Below are positions 23,605-35,887 of a DNA stretch of 64,000 nucleotides, piece after piece. The DNA lies in the NCBI GenBank assembly GCA_009809945.1, contig WTPW01000352.1, positions 170,739-234,738 on the forward strand, read 5' to 3'. Numbering within the stretch: the stretch's first letter is position 1; each line of letters begins with the position of its first letter. The DNA is from Gigaspora margarita. Taxonomy: Eukaryota; Glomeromycota; Glomeromycetes; Diversisporales; Gigasporaceae. A model generated the notes under the pieces. The model did no database searches. It was not told where the DNA came from and saw only the letters and a program-made list of their open reading frames with translations. Made by a program: the position numbers and the translations under genes.

Positions 23605-25139
23605 TCAGCTTTTCAAAACCTGAAATACTTCAAATTCATCAATTAAAAGATTAGAAGCATCAGATATAAGTCGTTTTTCATAATTTGCATAATTATAAGC
23701 ACAATTCCATAATCTATTATCATCTTTCATATAGAAAGAACCACCAAAAACTGGACCAAGACTGCTAGAACATCCAATTATTTCATTTGAATTAGTAATT
23801 CTACTAAGGATGGAATTCGGTAAATTTCGAGTTTTCAATGAAAAAATAAAACTATCAGTTGTTGCAAACCATTTAAGTGGACAATTAGATGACCAGGCTA
23901 GCGGATTATATCCACCAAGTATTTCATTTGTGCCATTAACTTTTATAACAACCACGGTGCCACGAATATTATCGCATAATCGATGGAATGTTTCACGAGT
24001 AAATCCATCTCTACTTCCTCTAAGAAGCAAATTAAACTTATAAGGTATTTTTGTAATATCATATATCGATGAGCAACGATCAATCCAAGATGAAATTTCT
24101 GCAAAATGTTCATCATTACTAATAGAAGGTGAATTAATAAAGTGAGCTTCACGGACAGGAAGTTGAACAGGAATTTTTTTACGAGCAGGTAAGATAGTTG
24201 ACGAAATGGATGCATCAGGATCCATAATTTTTGCCGTAATATCATCCCATAAGTTTAATCCAAGAATTTGTCGATAAGGTTTAACCTTTGCCAAAATATC
24301 TTTTCCAGGCATTTGAAAATATCTAATTAAAGGAATACATTGATCAAGTGTAGTTTTTAAATCTAAAAAATTCTTTTCAGTCCATTGTTTGAGGTCAAAA
24401 GGCAGATTCGGAGTTTGTTCTTTTCCCCATTGAATAACCTTATCCCAAATTTCTGATTCTTCTATTTGTAAATCATCTCGTTTTAAAAGATTTATCAACG
24501 CATTTTCTTGAATAGAAGTAAATTCGTCAGAAGCCAATATTATGTTAGGATGTTTCGCAAGGATATCAGTGCAAAAAATTTGTAAAGCCTTAAAATTATT
24601 ATCTTGAAAACTTGTAGAATAAACTTTGGCAAATCTTAATTTAAGCCAAGATGCCTTGTTATCAATAAGATAAGACTGAATGTATTCAACTAATTCTGCA
24701 AGACTTAATTTATTGGAAGGAACCAAAAGATTAAATATAGTAGATGGTTGAACCCCTTCAAATGTGATTGTACCGGTGTAAATATATCTATGTTAAGAGA
24801 CTTTAATTAGTATTAACCATAACGACGATTTTAGCTCACTAAATATTTCCAACTATAATTTATTTTATTATAAATAAAAAAATAAACCACTTACTTTATT
24901 AAAATTTTAAAAGTTTCAACAGAAATATCAGTTAAAGTAATTTCAATAATATTATTCTTTTTAGTTGTTGTTGTTAATTCTTGACGAAAGAATGGTGAAC
25001 GTTGATATAAAACTAGTGAATGTAACTTAAAGCTTTGATGGCCGACTTTAACTAAAACGTTATAATCATATTCACTCTCAAGCAGTTGTGCAAAATCATT
25101 GGAGAAACGCCCAAGTAATTTAGTGCTTATTTGCGACAT
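23605..25139 (-). CDS. Gene E: BTB-BACK-TLDc protein
   Basis: Two exons on the minus strand: 25139-24895 and 24787-23605, intron 24894-24788 (GTAAGT...TAG, phase 2). Predicted 475 residues. The BTB/POZ domain covers the start through the splice (NDFAQLL, the HSLVLYQRSPFFR core, then YIYTGT after the junction). A BACK-type helical region follows (YIQSYLI, LLKRDDLQIEE, IWDKVIQWG, IRYFQM). TLDc spans about residue 308 to the end (NLLLRGSRDGFT, GGYNPLAW, DSFIFSL, GPVFGGSF, DEFEVFQV). BTB-BACK proteins dimerise and often present substrates to cullin-3. TLDc domains occur in oxidation-resistance and V-ATPase-binding proteins; the role of this combination in fungi is unknown. The start codon is shared with all paralogues. 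Intact. Confidence 0.93.
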
Positions 25140-26250
25140 TTGTAAGTTTAAAGATAGGATTATAGTTATTACAAATGCAGTATATATATGTGTTTGTAGT
25201 CACGGCATATAAATGTAGTACGAAGCTGTCCCAATTAATTATTTTTTTCTTGTGTTTCAATTTTGGAGAACATTTGAAAAAGGAAATATTGCTGTATGCT
25301 ATGATACTAGACATAAAATAAATTCATGTTTTTATATTACTTGGAATATGGGTCAAATCCTTACGTATAAGAACAAAGCTGTTTATTCTATGGACTTATA
25401 ATGTATAATTTGTTAATTTTGCTGATATGCCTTTACGGTGTCGTTGAGAACATTTCTACTATTCATTTTACATATTTAACTCGCAAAAATTTAATAGCTA
25501 GACTAAGAGCATTCTCAAGCACCAGCCTAAATACGATTTTTCTAGTGATCAAAATTTTGCAAGTATTAGGGCGTAATTGCAATCCGAAAATTTTACCAGG
25601 TTGTGCTTCAGATAGTCATGTGATAACCGAAGTTAACCTCCGGAAACCTAGTTTTTATTTATTTTGGATAATAGACATTCATAAGATACATTTATATAAA
25701 TGGTTAATGGCAATTGCGAAGTGATAAGATATTACGTGATCGAAAAGAAAAACAAGCACATGACCTTTCATCCCATAATGCCATCAAAGGTAAGGCTAAA
25801 AGCATGTGAAAATCAGAAGTGGCAAAGAGATCACCCAACTCACCTGAGATGAAGACACGTAATTCCATCATTTTCCTCACTTGCATTTCTTTGCGGCTTG
25901 CTTAGGCAGATCGGCTTATCTTTCCATGCAAAGTTTTAAATAAGTCAAATCATAAGATACATTTAAATACCATCTTGGGTGCAAGATGGTATATTAAATA
26001 ATTTATAATGTGCAAGAAAAATTGAACCATTAGGTGTAAAAAAAATTTCCGGAATTATATATCTGTTAGAGAAGCAGCATGAAACCAGAATACTAGTACA
26101 CTTATGGGAACGAGATGCAAATGTAAAGGTAGCTGTAATACCAATAAATGTCGTTGCAAAAAAGCTGATGTAAGATATGGAAGCAACGCCATAGTTGAAT
26201 TACGTGTGGTATCAAAACACAAATTTAATACATGTATTAAATTATTATCT
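25140..26250. repeat. Upstream flank of the BTB unit, copy 2
   Basis: Close match to 5472-6560. The part next to the gene should hold the minus-strand promoter; a TATATATA tract lies at about 25182-25190, 45 bp before the start codon. Further out are only drifting short frames. Confidence 0.65.
26030..26200 (+). pseudogene. CXC-type cysteine-rich tail remnant, copy 2
   Basis: Same motif as at 6330-6540: GTRCKCKGSCNTNKCRCKK followed by ADVRYGS, with one cysteine changed to tyrosine relative to copy 1. No upstream gene body. Confidence 0.5.
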
Positions 26251-26926
26251 CTATTTTCGATTACGGTATGATTCCCCGAAAGTTAGTTCCCCGCCAGCTA
26301 ATTTTCACATTATATCCACTTTATATCCCCGACAGAATGTTTCATCTACAGCAATTTTTGCTGACAGAATATTTACTCGACAACAAAGCTTTCTACAGCT
26401 GACATCTCATATTTTGGCAAGACATTTCTCTGACATGAAATATTTCTAATTTGACTTTTCTCCGACACTAAGTTTTATTGAATGTTACTGACAGTTTTTT
26501 GTTCACTTTTTATTCGCATGAATTCAATGATAAGATAAGTTATTTATTTAAATTTTCATTCGCAATTATAGTCTGTAGTATAATTATAAGCAGTGTTGGA
26601 AATCTTATGTTCTCATGTTCTCATGAGAACTTCACTTTTAATTTGAGAACATTTACAAAATTTAAGATGTTCTCTATTAAATTTTTTTTGAGAACATTAA
26701 GTTTGAAAAATATGTTTTCTATGTAAATATATAAAGTAATAAAAATTATTTTATTAATATAGTAGTTTAAATAATTAAGTTTATAAATATTTAATTGTTA
26801 GTTGTTGAAATAGAAGACAATTTAGTGTTTTTGAATTACAGAAAAATTTTGGATCATATAATTTATTGGGTTATCCATTCCCAGTTTTGGTGTAATATAG
26901 TTGCATAGCTACATTATTCTATAGTA

Positions 26927-27270
26927 CTGGATAGCAAAATGCATCTCTTTTATCAATAAACTTTAAATCATTATAACTTTTTTAAAACAAGTTAAATCAA
27001 AAAACTATTTGACAAATTGATAGATTTTTTTGCTAAACTACATTTCTGTCAAAAGATTTTTTATTACTTTTTGTTTTAAAGAAGTTATTAAAGTTAAAGT
27101 TTGTAATGATATTAAAAATTGCCATTTAATATAAAAAACAAAAAGAAAATATATATATTTAATTGACCAATTAGAATCAATTGCATCAAAATTAGCCAAT
27201 CTGAATTGATTATTTAAGAATCAAAATTTTGTGCTCTATATAAATTGAGCAGATGTCTTATGCTGTCCAG
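26927..27270. mobile_element. 344-bp mariner-type MITE nested in the hAT
   Basis: CTGGATAGCAAAATGCATCT at the left and AGATGTCTTATGCTGTCCAG at the right, flanked by TA on both sides (26925-26926, 27271-27272). Similar in size and interior to 7961-8302. Confidence 0.75.
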
Positions 27271-27824
27271 TATGTACAATCTTTGATATACCAGTACATA
27301 TAATATTATTATTGAATACCAATTAATCAAAATTTAATCTAAGTTTTCAGAAAGCTAAACTCACTATGATGATAACATAAATTTTTTACAAGAAAATTAC
27401 TTAGCAAATCTTTAGTTATTATAATTTTAAACTTTAGTGCTATATTTTAAATTTTATATTAAAAATCTTTTGAATTTATAAATTCACTAAATTCACTATA
27501 GTGAAGAAGAATAATATATTATATTTACTATATTTATTTATTTAGTTAAATATTTAAGAAACATTAAAGGCTTATCTAAAAATTAAATATACAAGTTGGA
27601 TTAAACCAATAACATCTCCAACATTATATAAAAGCCTATAATATTAATTGTTTTTTTTTAAAAAAAAATATATGAATTATAGTTTTATTTTTTAAATAAT
27701 TTAGCTTTGTTTATAAATTTTAGATAAATAAATTATATTCTTTATTATTTTAACATTAATAATTTTTTAAATATATTAATTAAAAATGAAAATTAAAAAA
27801 TAAATAAAAGAAGTTTAAAAGTAT

Positions 27825-27960
27825 AAGTTAAGAGAGAGAATAAGAGAATGGAAATAATTGCAAAAAGAGAAAGTGAGTGTGAAAAAGCGAGAGAGAGAAA
27901 AAGGGAGAGAGAAAGAGAGAGAGAGAAAGAGAGAGAGAAGAAGAGAGAGAGAGAGAGAAA
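27825..27960. repeat. GA-rich simple repeat
   Basis: Purine-only GAGAGA / GAAAGAGA tract. The antisense open frame it creates, a serine-leucine-phenylalanine polymer, is an artefact. Confidence 0.85.
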
Positions 27961-28879
27961 AATTTTTTTTATTTGAGAACATAAAAAAATTTTTGAGAAC
28001 ATTAAATTAAATAAATATGTTCTCATGAGAACATAAATTTCAAAACAGATTTCCAACACTGATTATAAGTACTAACTTACTTATTTAAATTTTTTTTTTG
28101 TATTGAATATAATGATTGGCACAGCTAATGCTGAAACTTGGGGTCATGATTTGAAATATATGCCCTGCTAATATCTACATATACTCCTGTACTCTTTAAT
28201 AATCAATTATAACCCAAACCCTAACTCAACACTAAAAAAAAATGGACACAATTTCCAAAAAATTTTTAAAAACTTTGTATCAATATCAAAATAGATCAAA
28301 ATTTTAGCATCAGTTGCAACAAAATTGTTTTTAAATAAAATTTCTAATCGTAGAAGGATTTTGTTAGAAAAAGAGATATCAGAAATATGTTATATTGGAA
28401 AAATATTCTATTATGTTAGTAAAATGTCTTTTTGAAAATATGTCTTGTCAAGGAAAGTGGATATCAAAAACATGTAATATTAGAGATATGTCTTGTCTTG
28501 TCAAGAATCTATACTGTAAATAAAACATTTTGTCAGAGATATAGTGTCTGAAAATTAGCTAGCAGGGTACTAACATTCGGGAAATCAGGCAACTATGGCT
28601 ATTTTCTGCTTAATATGATTTAATTTGATGCATCCCATAAATTTAAAACTTACACATTTCAAAATTAAATTCAAATCTTATGCATTTCAAAATTAAATTT
28701 GAATCTGAAACAACTCCTTTATATTGTTGCTTGGTTCTCTGAAATTAGTTCCCCACAAGCTAATTTTCCTGCAGTATAGTTTCTTGACAGGTAAATTTCT
28801 AACATTACATGTTTTTGACATCTCCTTTCCTTAACAAGACATATTTTTAAAAAGACAATTTACTAACATGATGTATTTT

Positions 28880-29175
28880 GCACACATGAATTCTGTGCTA
28901 GGTTATGTTGATCATGTGCCCAAACTGCAAATCAGATTTCAAGATCAGGTGTAACATATCACAATTATAAAATTTCAAAACAACCCATTTTTTTGTCAAA
29001 AATCGCTTATTTACCAAAGTTTGCATAAAAAACCACCTTGAGTGCACTAACAAAAAGTTTTCTTTGAATGATTTCACTATAAGCCTTGCTACCTTTGAAT
29101 TCTAACATTAATAAAATTCAAAAAATTTGCTTGCACCACATGATTGACATAACCTGGCACAGAATTCATACATAC
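28880..29175. mobile_element. 296-bp TIR MITE
   Basis: Inverted ends share ATGAATTCTGTGC and AGGTTATGT. ATGTATTT occurs at 28871-28878 and 29176-29183. The empty site is visible in unit 1 near 7645-7660. Class (hAT or MULE-like) uncertain. Confidence 0.75.
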
Positions 29176-30061
29176 ATGTATTTCAGAAAGAATATTTTTC
29201 CAACATGACATATTTTAGATATCTCTTTTCAAATAAGATCTTTTCTTGAATAGAAATTTTGTTTAAAAATAATCATTATATTCAATACAAAAAAGAATTA
29301 AATGAGTATATTAGTACTTATTGTTGTGGCTGAATCTGAAAATGGCTGAAGCTGAAATTTTAATTAATTATTTATGGGTAGGGGGTACAAATTGCAAATT
29401 ACATATAAAATTCGTAGTATTGATTTATTTTTTTTAAAATTTTGTAAAATATTTGCAAGCAAATCATTTTTGAACTATTAAATAAAAGTATAGAGCAGGT
29501 TTTTCTAATTTTAAAAATAGCAAATTTGTTCAAATTGGTTGAATATTCGTCAAGTTATGATGATTTAAATTTTAGTTGTCAAAAATTGTTTACAAAATCA
29601 TATGATGATCATATGATATTGACCAATCAAAATTGATTGTTTTGTGTAACTGGGGAAAATTTGAGCCCACTGGGGGAAACTTTATGATATATAGAAGTAT
29701 AATTTTTTAAATATATATTTTATTAAAATTTTACTATTATATAACGTGCATTTTGTTCTATATTATAAAATTTTAGTCAAATTTGATTAAAACTGTGAAA
29801 AGTTTATTAGTAGCACATTTTTAATTTCTATATAAATTCATTGTACCACTGAAATCATATGATAAATGATCTATATACCCCCTATCCTTAATGCCCTTAA
29901 ACATCTATTTCAAATTTGTGAAATATGGATTTACTAAATATGCACAAGCTTATTAGATTAGCTAATACTACCAACTATTTATAGAGAGGAAATCGTTAAA
30001 AAAAAATTTGCTGTATCACAAATTTGAAAGCATTGTGTATGGTCTATACTCTTGTTCTTGT

Positions 30062-30125
30062 GCTTGAGGTTGAGGTTGAGGTTGAGGTTGATGTTGATGT
30101 TGTGGTTGTGGTTGTGGTTGATGTT
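30062..30125. repeat. GTTGAG / GTTGAT / GTTGTG hexamer repeat
   Basis: About ten hexamers of the form GRKGTT. A weaker related stretch is at 34540-34570 within the internal duplication. Confidence 0.8.
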
Positions 30126-31070
30126 CTTACACTTGCACTAGCTCTTGCAAGAAAGTAAGAAAGGCACAACTGTCCAAAATTTGTTGTTTTGTGTAAAAAT
30201 TGTGCTGTTTATTATAGTATATTATACCTGTTTTTATTATTTTGCTCTTTTTCCATATTTTCATTTCAGATTTTTTGCTGCCCTAATCAATTGATAATCA
30301 TAAAAGCAAAAGACATTTTACGTATTTTTATGTTTGCTAGGCCAATTGTTTTCTGACAAGATTTTTTGGCAGTGATCTCAATTTGTGAAATGTAGTTTTA
30401 CTAAATTTGTACTTATCACCTGATTGGGTTAATTTTATCTTGCAACAATGACATTTAAGCCATGTGCAATATAATAGGTTATTTTATTATATGGTAATCC
30501 CTGGAATAACAATATCAGAAATGTAGTATGAAGTATTAAGTATATGGTTTTATGAAGAATAAATTGAAGGCAAAATTTTAAAGCTGATTGGGGGACAATA
30601 TCTTAAAGCTTATTGGGTTATGCGCTGGTATTCAGAGCACAGTTCTTTCTCATAACATATTTATCTGCATTATGTAAGTGTATGAATTTATGCATTTAAT
30701 TAGGTTTATGCTATCTATAATATCATTTAATGTTCATTTAATGTATGTATTTGTTTTACTAGAATGGACAAAATTTTAAACTAACTAGCCCTTATTAGTA
30801 TAAGCATATAAAAAATTTATGCACATGAAATTTATTCACTAAGTACCACATAATTCACTCTGAATCTATGTCAAATAAGTAGATTTATCATCAAGATTCC
30901 AAGCAGTTGGTAAATCCATGAATTGCATTATGTTGGGTAAGCTATTTTTAAATTTAATATAAAATTATGCCTAATTTTTATCTGTTATGTTTAAGAATAT
31001 TTATAAACCAGGACCCCAAAATATACATAAATAGGTCAGGTATGAGTTTGCTTATTTTTAAGGTTTTTAT

Positions 31071-31160
31071 GCAGATTTTTTCTATTTATAGTAATTTTTT
31101 TGCTTATTTTTATGCAGATTTTTTCTATTTATAGTAATTTTTTTGCTTATTTTTAAAGTT
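31071..31160. repeat. Short tandem duplication
   Basis: GCAGATTTTTTCTATTTATA plus the following AGTAATTTTTTTGCTTATTT occurs twice in tandem. Confidence 0.75.
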
Positions 31161-31369
31161 TTTTCTGCAGATCTTTTCTTTTTAGTAACCCTATAATTAA
31201 CCTGACCTATCTATATATATTTCGGGTTCTTTTGAACCCATATATAAATTTGTAGTATGAGTTTTCTGACTTCAACAATAAGACAAATGCATTTAAAGTT
31301 TAGGTGTTAAAATTTTATAATTCAGCTTAGAAAGATGAATTAAACAATAAAAGGGATTATCCACAGTCT

Positions 31370-31610
31370 ACTATAATTGTACCACCAGAATAATTAGAGT
31401 TATTTTGATGGTGATTGCATCATTATCAAATGACTTCTTTATTTGATGATGATGCAATTATCACCAAAAGAACTCAAATTATTTTATTGGTTTGGTTGTC
31501 ATAAGCCACATGTTATTGAATGCTTATACACAGCCAGATAAAAGAAATCATTTTGCAAATTATTCTGTTATAGGCTGCTTTGCATCCAATAACTATATAT
31601 TATCTATATA
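31370..31610. repeat. Dispersed hairpin repeat, second copy
   Basis: Matches 4680-4925, including the inverted arms around ATTATCAAATGACTTC and the trailing AGCCAGATAAAA block. Confidence 0.6.
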
Positions 31611-32253
31611 TTGCAAATTAATAAAGCTTGGTTATAATCTTAAAATTTTAATAGTGATATTAACACATTTATAATTGCTTTATTATTAATTTTATGAGTT
31701 TTGCAAGTACATATATTGTGAGAGGCAAAAATGAACCCTCTATTAAATATAACAACTATACACTGCTAATACTAAAAAATCATCTAAACTACTCTATCTA
31801 AACCCTAATAATGATAGTAAGGCTTCAATTGAGGCATGGATAGACTTAGTACGATTAATTAGAATTGAAATAGAGCTCTAGATTATGTCATGAGGCTTTA
31901 ATATGAGGTCACAGGAATTGTTAAAATTCTTAATGATGTTTGTTATATGATCACAGAGTTTCAGAAATCAATCACAGGATTAGATTTTTATACAAATTTC
32001 GTGTATTGGGAATTATCAGTTTATAATAATAACTGTTTATTCAATGCCTATCAGGGAATTACTAACTCTAATTTCGAATGTTATTACTTTACAACATTGA
32101 ACTTTGCTTCAACTTTCTAGCTCTACTTGGTTAAAGCTACAACTAAACTAAAACTTCAACTGGAGCTACACTATTGTGGAGATATAAGATATTATATTTA
32201 TACTTTTATGTTACTGTACTAATTTTACTTTTATATCTGTTCTAACAAGTTAC

Positions 32254-32350
32254 CAGATTTGATATATTTGATATATTTGATATATTTTATATATTTGGCA
32301 TATTTGATATATCTGATATATCTGATATATATATATATATTTAATATATT
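32254..32350. repeat. ATTTGATAT short tandem repeat
   Basis: About ten copies of TTTGATATA / TCTGATATA followed by a pure TA run. Confidence 0.85.
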
Positions 32351-33732
32351 TGATAGTAAAATATATCAGATCATCAAATAGGTAGGAACAGATAATTTGC
32401 TTACTGTACTAAGAAACTACAGTACTATTTTGGGGAATAATGTCAACTATGTTAATTTTATTAAATATGCATATTTGGCTAAAAATAGATGATTAAAAAT
32501 GGCAACAAGAATTGAATAATAATAAAAATACTTTACTTTCTCACAATGTACTTATGTACAAGCTACAGTATCACTAATTCTTTTATAGAATTTTGCTACA
32601 CAATAAAAACAATACAGCATTTTCTAAATTATAGACTTCAATAAATTGTATATTGGCAAATAAGTGAAGTGCATGCATACTAGTAAATATGTGCTATGCA
32701 TACCATATTCTTTTATAAGAAAACTATTATCATAGTATAATATGCTTCTAAGTGCTTTATGCTTATTGATTTTAAACAATTCTTAAATAATTATCTACTT
32801 AATACATTCTTTTATAATCGTTTACATCTGCTAATTTTGATTATTTTATATACATCTAAAAAAGGCCATTCAAAATTTTTTCAAAGTTTTAATTGAAGAA
32901 TTTAATTATGAGAGCTAATTCAATTAAATTTATATAGCATATATACCAGTACTCTATAGAGTATTAAAGGGGATTTGTGTGTAACTTTTATGTATCTAAT
33001 ATTGTAATTTTCACTAACTCAGAATTCTTGAAATAATTTTTATCCAAAATGGTAGCAAAATTATTCAATATATTTTCTACAAATTATCTTGAGCTTCTTA
33101 ATAATGATTTCATAATTAATGTTAGAGAAGCATGCAACACCAAACATTTAAGATATAAGTTTGTATTTTTATAACAAATTAGCAAAAATTAAAAAGATAA
33201 TAATTAGTTTAAATCATATTTCTATTCAACAATTTGAAATTATTGTTTGTAAGTTCTTTGCAGTATTATTTATAAGTAGAAAGCTAATCTTTGATTAAGA
33301 TTATTTAGTGAAGATAAGAACTATCACTTATTTTTGAACTTATCTTATTGCTTCAGAATTTGCTTCAGAATTTTTTCTTGAATAAACTCAATATCTTGAA
33401 GTCTAGATAATTGATACAAAAGCTGATTGGCTTCATTAAATTTTCAAAAGTGTTTATCTAAAAGATTTACAGTATAATGAATAATTTTTTCTGTGTCTCT
33501 TCATTTCCATATTTGTATGATTCTTTAATTGTTTCTACATTCCATAATTGTACAATTATTCATGTTAATCCTATCTAAATAGTATTTGGTACTGTTATCT
33601 ATTCTCGTAGCTTACTTATGTGAATTTCCCCTATTGCATTTACACACTTGTATAAACTTAATAGAAGGAGTTGCCTACAGAAAAGTATGTAAAATTAGAA
33701 TTAGTAGTATAGACATTGTGATCTTAGCATAG

Positions 33733-33967
33733 CACTGGTCAAAAATAAACATATCCTACACATATCCTACACATATCGGGTACCCGATATGTATACGATA
33801 TGTGTATAATATGTGCAGGATAGGTGTAGAGTTGATGTATCTACACATATAGGGTAACCGATTATACATATCTACACATATCCTACACATATCCTACACA
33901 TATCCTACACATATCGGGTACCCGATATGTATAGGATATGTGTACAATATGTTTATTTTGACCAGTG
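33733..33967. mobile_element. 235-bp MITE with palindromic ACACATATCC interior
   Basis: TIR CACTGGTCAAAAATAAACAT with complement at the right, TAG on both sides. The interior is a tandem, self-complementary series of ACACATATCCT and CGGGTACCCG words. Confidence 0.75.
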
Positions 33968-35672
33968 TAGGCATTATAAGAAATAGAAATGTATATAAAG
34001 GGTTGCTCTTACTCTTTGTCCATTTTATAATACATCTAATGTACAATATTATCCTTAAATAAATATACATTCTTTTTATAATAAATGCCTAATAAATCAT
34101 TAATATCTGTGCTCCATAATTTACTGTCAAATTCATGTGACCTTCTAATGTCAACTATCAAAGCAAATTTGCTATGAATGTACCAAGCTTCCTATACAAT
34201 GAGGACAATATTTTAAAAATTTACAATGATAATGCAATGATTTTCTGGTAAAGTATTCAAATAAACCCTTAATTTTGAAGTCTTTTTATTACTTAAGAAA
34301 ATTTTTTAGTTTCACTTATTCAAACCACAAATCCTAAAAATTGAACACAAAAGAATTTATATTTAGTTATTAATACTCTTATATACAAACTTTATTTTTG
34401 TGAGCTACAGACTTTTTATATTAGTCATTGCAACTTTGTTTGGATGATAAAATTTATGCCTATTTATAGCAAAAAACTGTTTAAAAAAAGATCTACTGTA
34501 TCACAAATTTAAAAGCACTATATTTAGTCTTTACTCTTGCTCTTGAAGTTAATGTTGATGTTTGTTGCTCTTGCTCTTGCTTTCACAAGAAGTAAAAAGT
34601 CATGATTGTACAAACATTTTTATTTTGTGTAAAAATTATGCAGTTCATTATAGTATACTATACCTACTTTCATTATTTCTCTCTTTTTCTTTTTTCTGTT
34701 CAGATTTTTTGCTGCTCTAATGAATTGATAATCACAGATCATCAAAGCCCAAAATAAAAAATCATAGCAAAGTATTTGATGATTATTTTTCCCATTTAAT
34801 TTTGGGCTGTATGTTTTAATATTTTGATTAAATCTGATCTGAAAATGTAGTCTGAAAATGTTCTAATTAGAAAATTTAATTTATTTATTGCAAGTAACTA
34901 AATATAACAAAATATGCTATTTGGTCATAATAACATTGTATTTATTATTACAAGAAGTCAAATACAATTATATATCTTTTTTATTATTCAATTCTGGATC
35001 GGTGTGCTTTAATATTTTGATTGGTTGTTCTTAAAAATGATAAGAAATGTGATAATTAGAGATGTGTTACATAAATTACAATTTTATATTACATGTAATT
35101 TTATATAAGTTTTAGAAAACCAAATATCATATATTTTTCACATATCATTCTTAAAGTACCAGATTTACAAATTTTCCTAGCATTATTATATCATTTGATT
35201 TGAATGTACAGTCCAAATTTTAACTCATAATTATTGAACTTTGATCTCAGAAAAACTAAATATTATTACAATTACTTAAAATTTTAATTTACTAAATCTT
35301 ATATAAAATTACACAAAATTATATAAATTACTATACATTTATTATTTCTAGCTGTAATAGCTGCTGTAATGGTCAGATATTTACATATTTGTTGTATACT
35401 AACAACACTATGATTTGCATATACTACTTTACAGCTTTAAAAAGTGCAAACAGTTCACAAATTTATAAATTAACTAAATTGATAAAGATTTATTATTAGT
35501 TTTATAATTTATATTGATATTACAAATGCTAAAAAAGTGAACTAACAATATGTAATAAACGAATAAGAAATCCAAGTATGATTATGTAAAATAAGTAAGT
35601 TATAGTAAATATCTAGCTCTAATAATATAATAACAGTTATTAAAAATCCAAGCTATAAAAATATAGAAAACT

Positions 35673-35887
35673 GTATTTGTCACCACCTGCAACACGCCTT
35701 TTTTGTCACAGGTATATTTATAACTCAAAATTTTACTAAAATAACAACCACTGCACTTCTAACAAAAAATGATCCTCTCGCAATTCTGTATTAATCTTGA
35801 TATTAATTCTAACTTAACCCTATTTTAATATTAATAAGGCCTTAAGGCCTTATGGACTGGTGATGCATTGCAGGTGGTGACAGATAC
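35673..35887. repeat. Inverted repeat pair
   Basis: GTATTTGTCACCACCTGCAA at 35673 and TTGCAGGTGGTGACAGATAC at 35868 are near-perfect complements. The GGTGGTGACAGAT core is also the end of the element at 8743-15965, here facing the other way. Confidence 0.6.

Larger units (their letters stand above)
26591..28061. mobile_element. 1.47-kb hAT element
   Basis: TIR CAGTGTTGGAAATCT and complement, perfect TSD ATTATAAG (26583-26590, 28062-28069). The empty paralogous site is at about 6820-6833. The ends carry repeated ATGTTCTCATGAGAAC palindromes. It includes a nested TA-flanked MITE and a GA-rich tract at 27825-27960. Confidence 0.92.
26259..28598. mobile_element. X1a MITE, unit 2, intact ends, interrupted by a hAT element
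   Basis: CTATTTTC flanks both sides (26251-26258, 28599-28606), giving an 8-bp TSD. The left end reads GATTACGGTATGATTCCCCG. Its long arms pair with 28330-28598. Its own length is about 860 bp once the 1471-bp insertion at 26591 is removed. Confidence 0.7.

Noticed and set aside
27793..28059. 88-codon Leu/Ser/Phe frame
   Set aside because: Complement of a GA simple repeat.
33733..33967. CRISPR-like array
   Set aside because: The repeats are contiguous and palindromic without unique spacers, and lie inside a TIR element of a eukaryotic genome.
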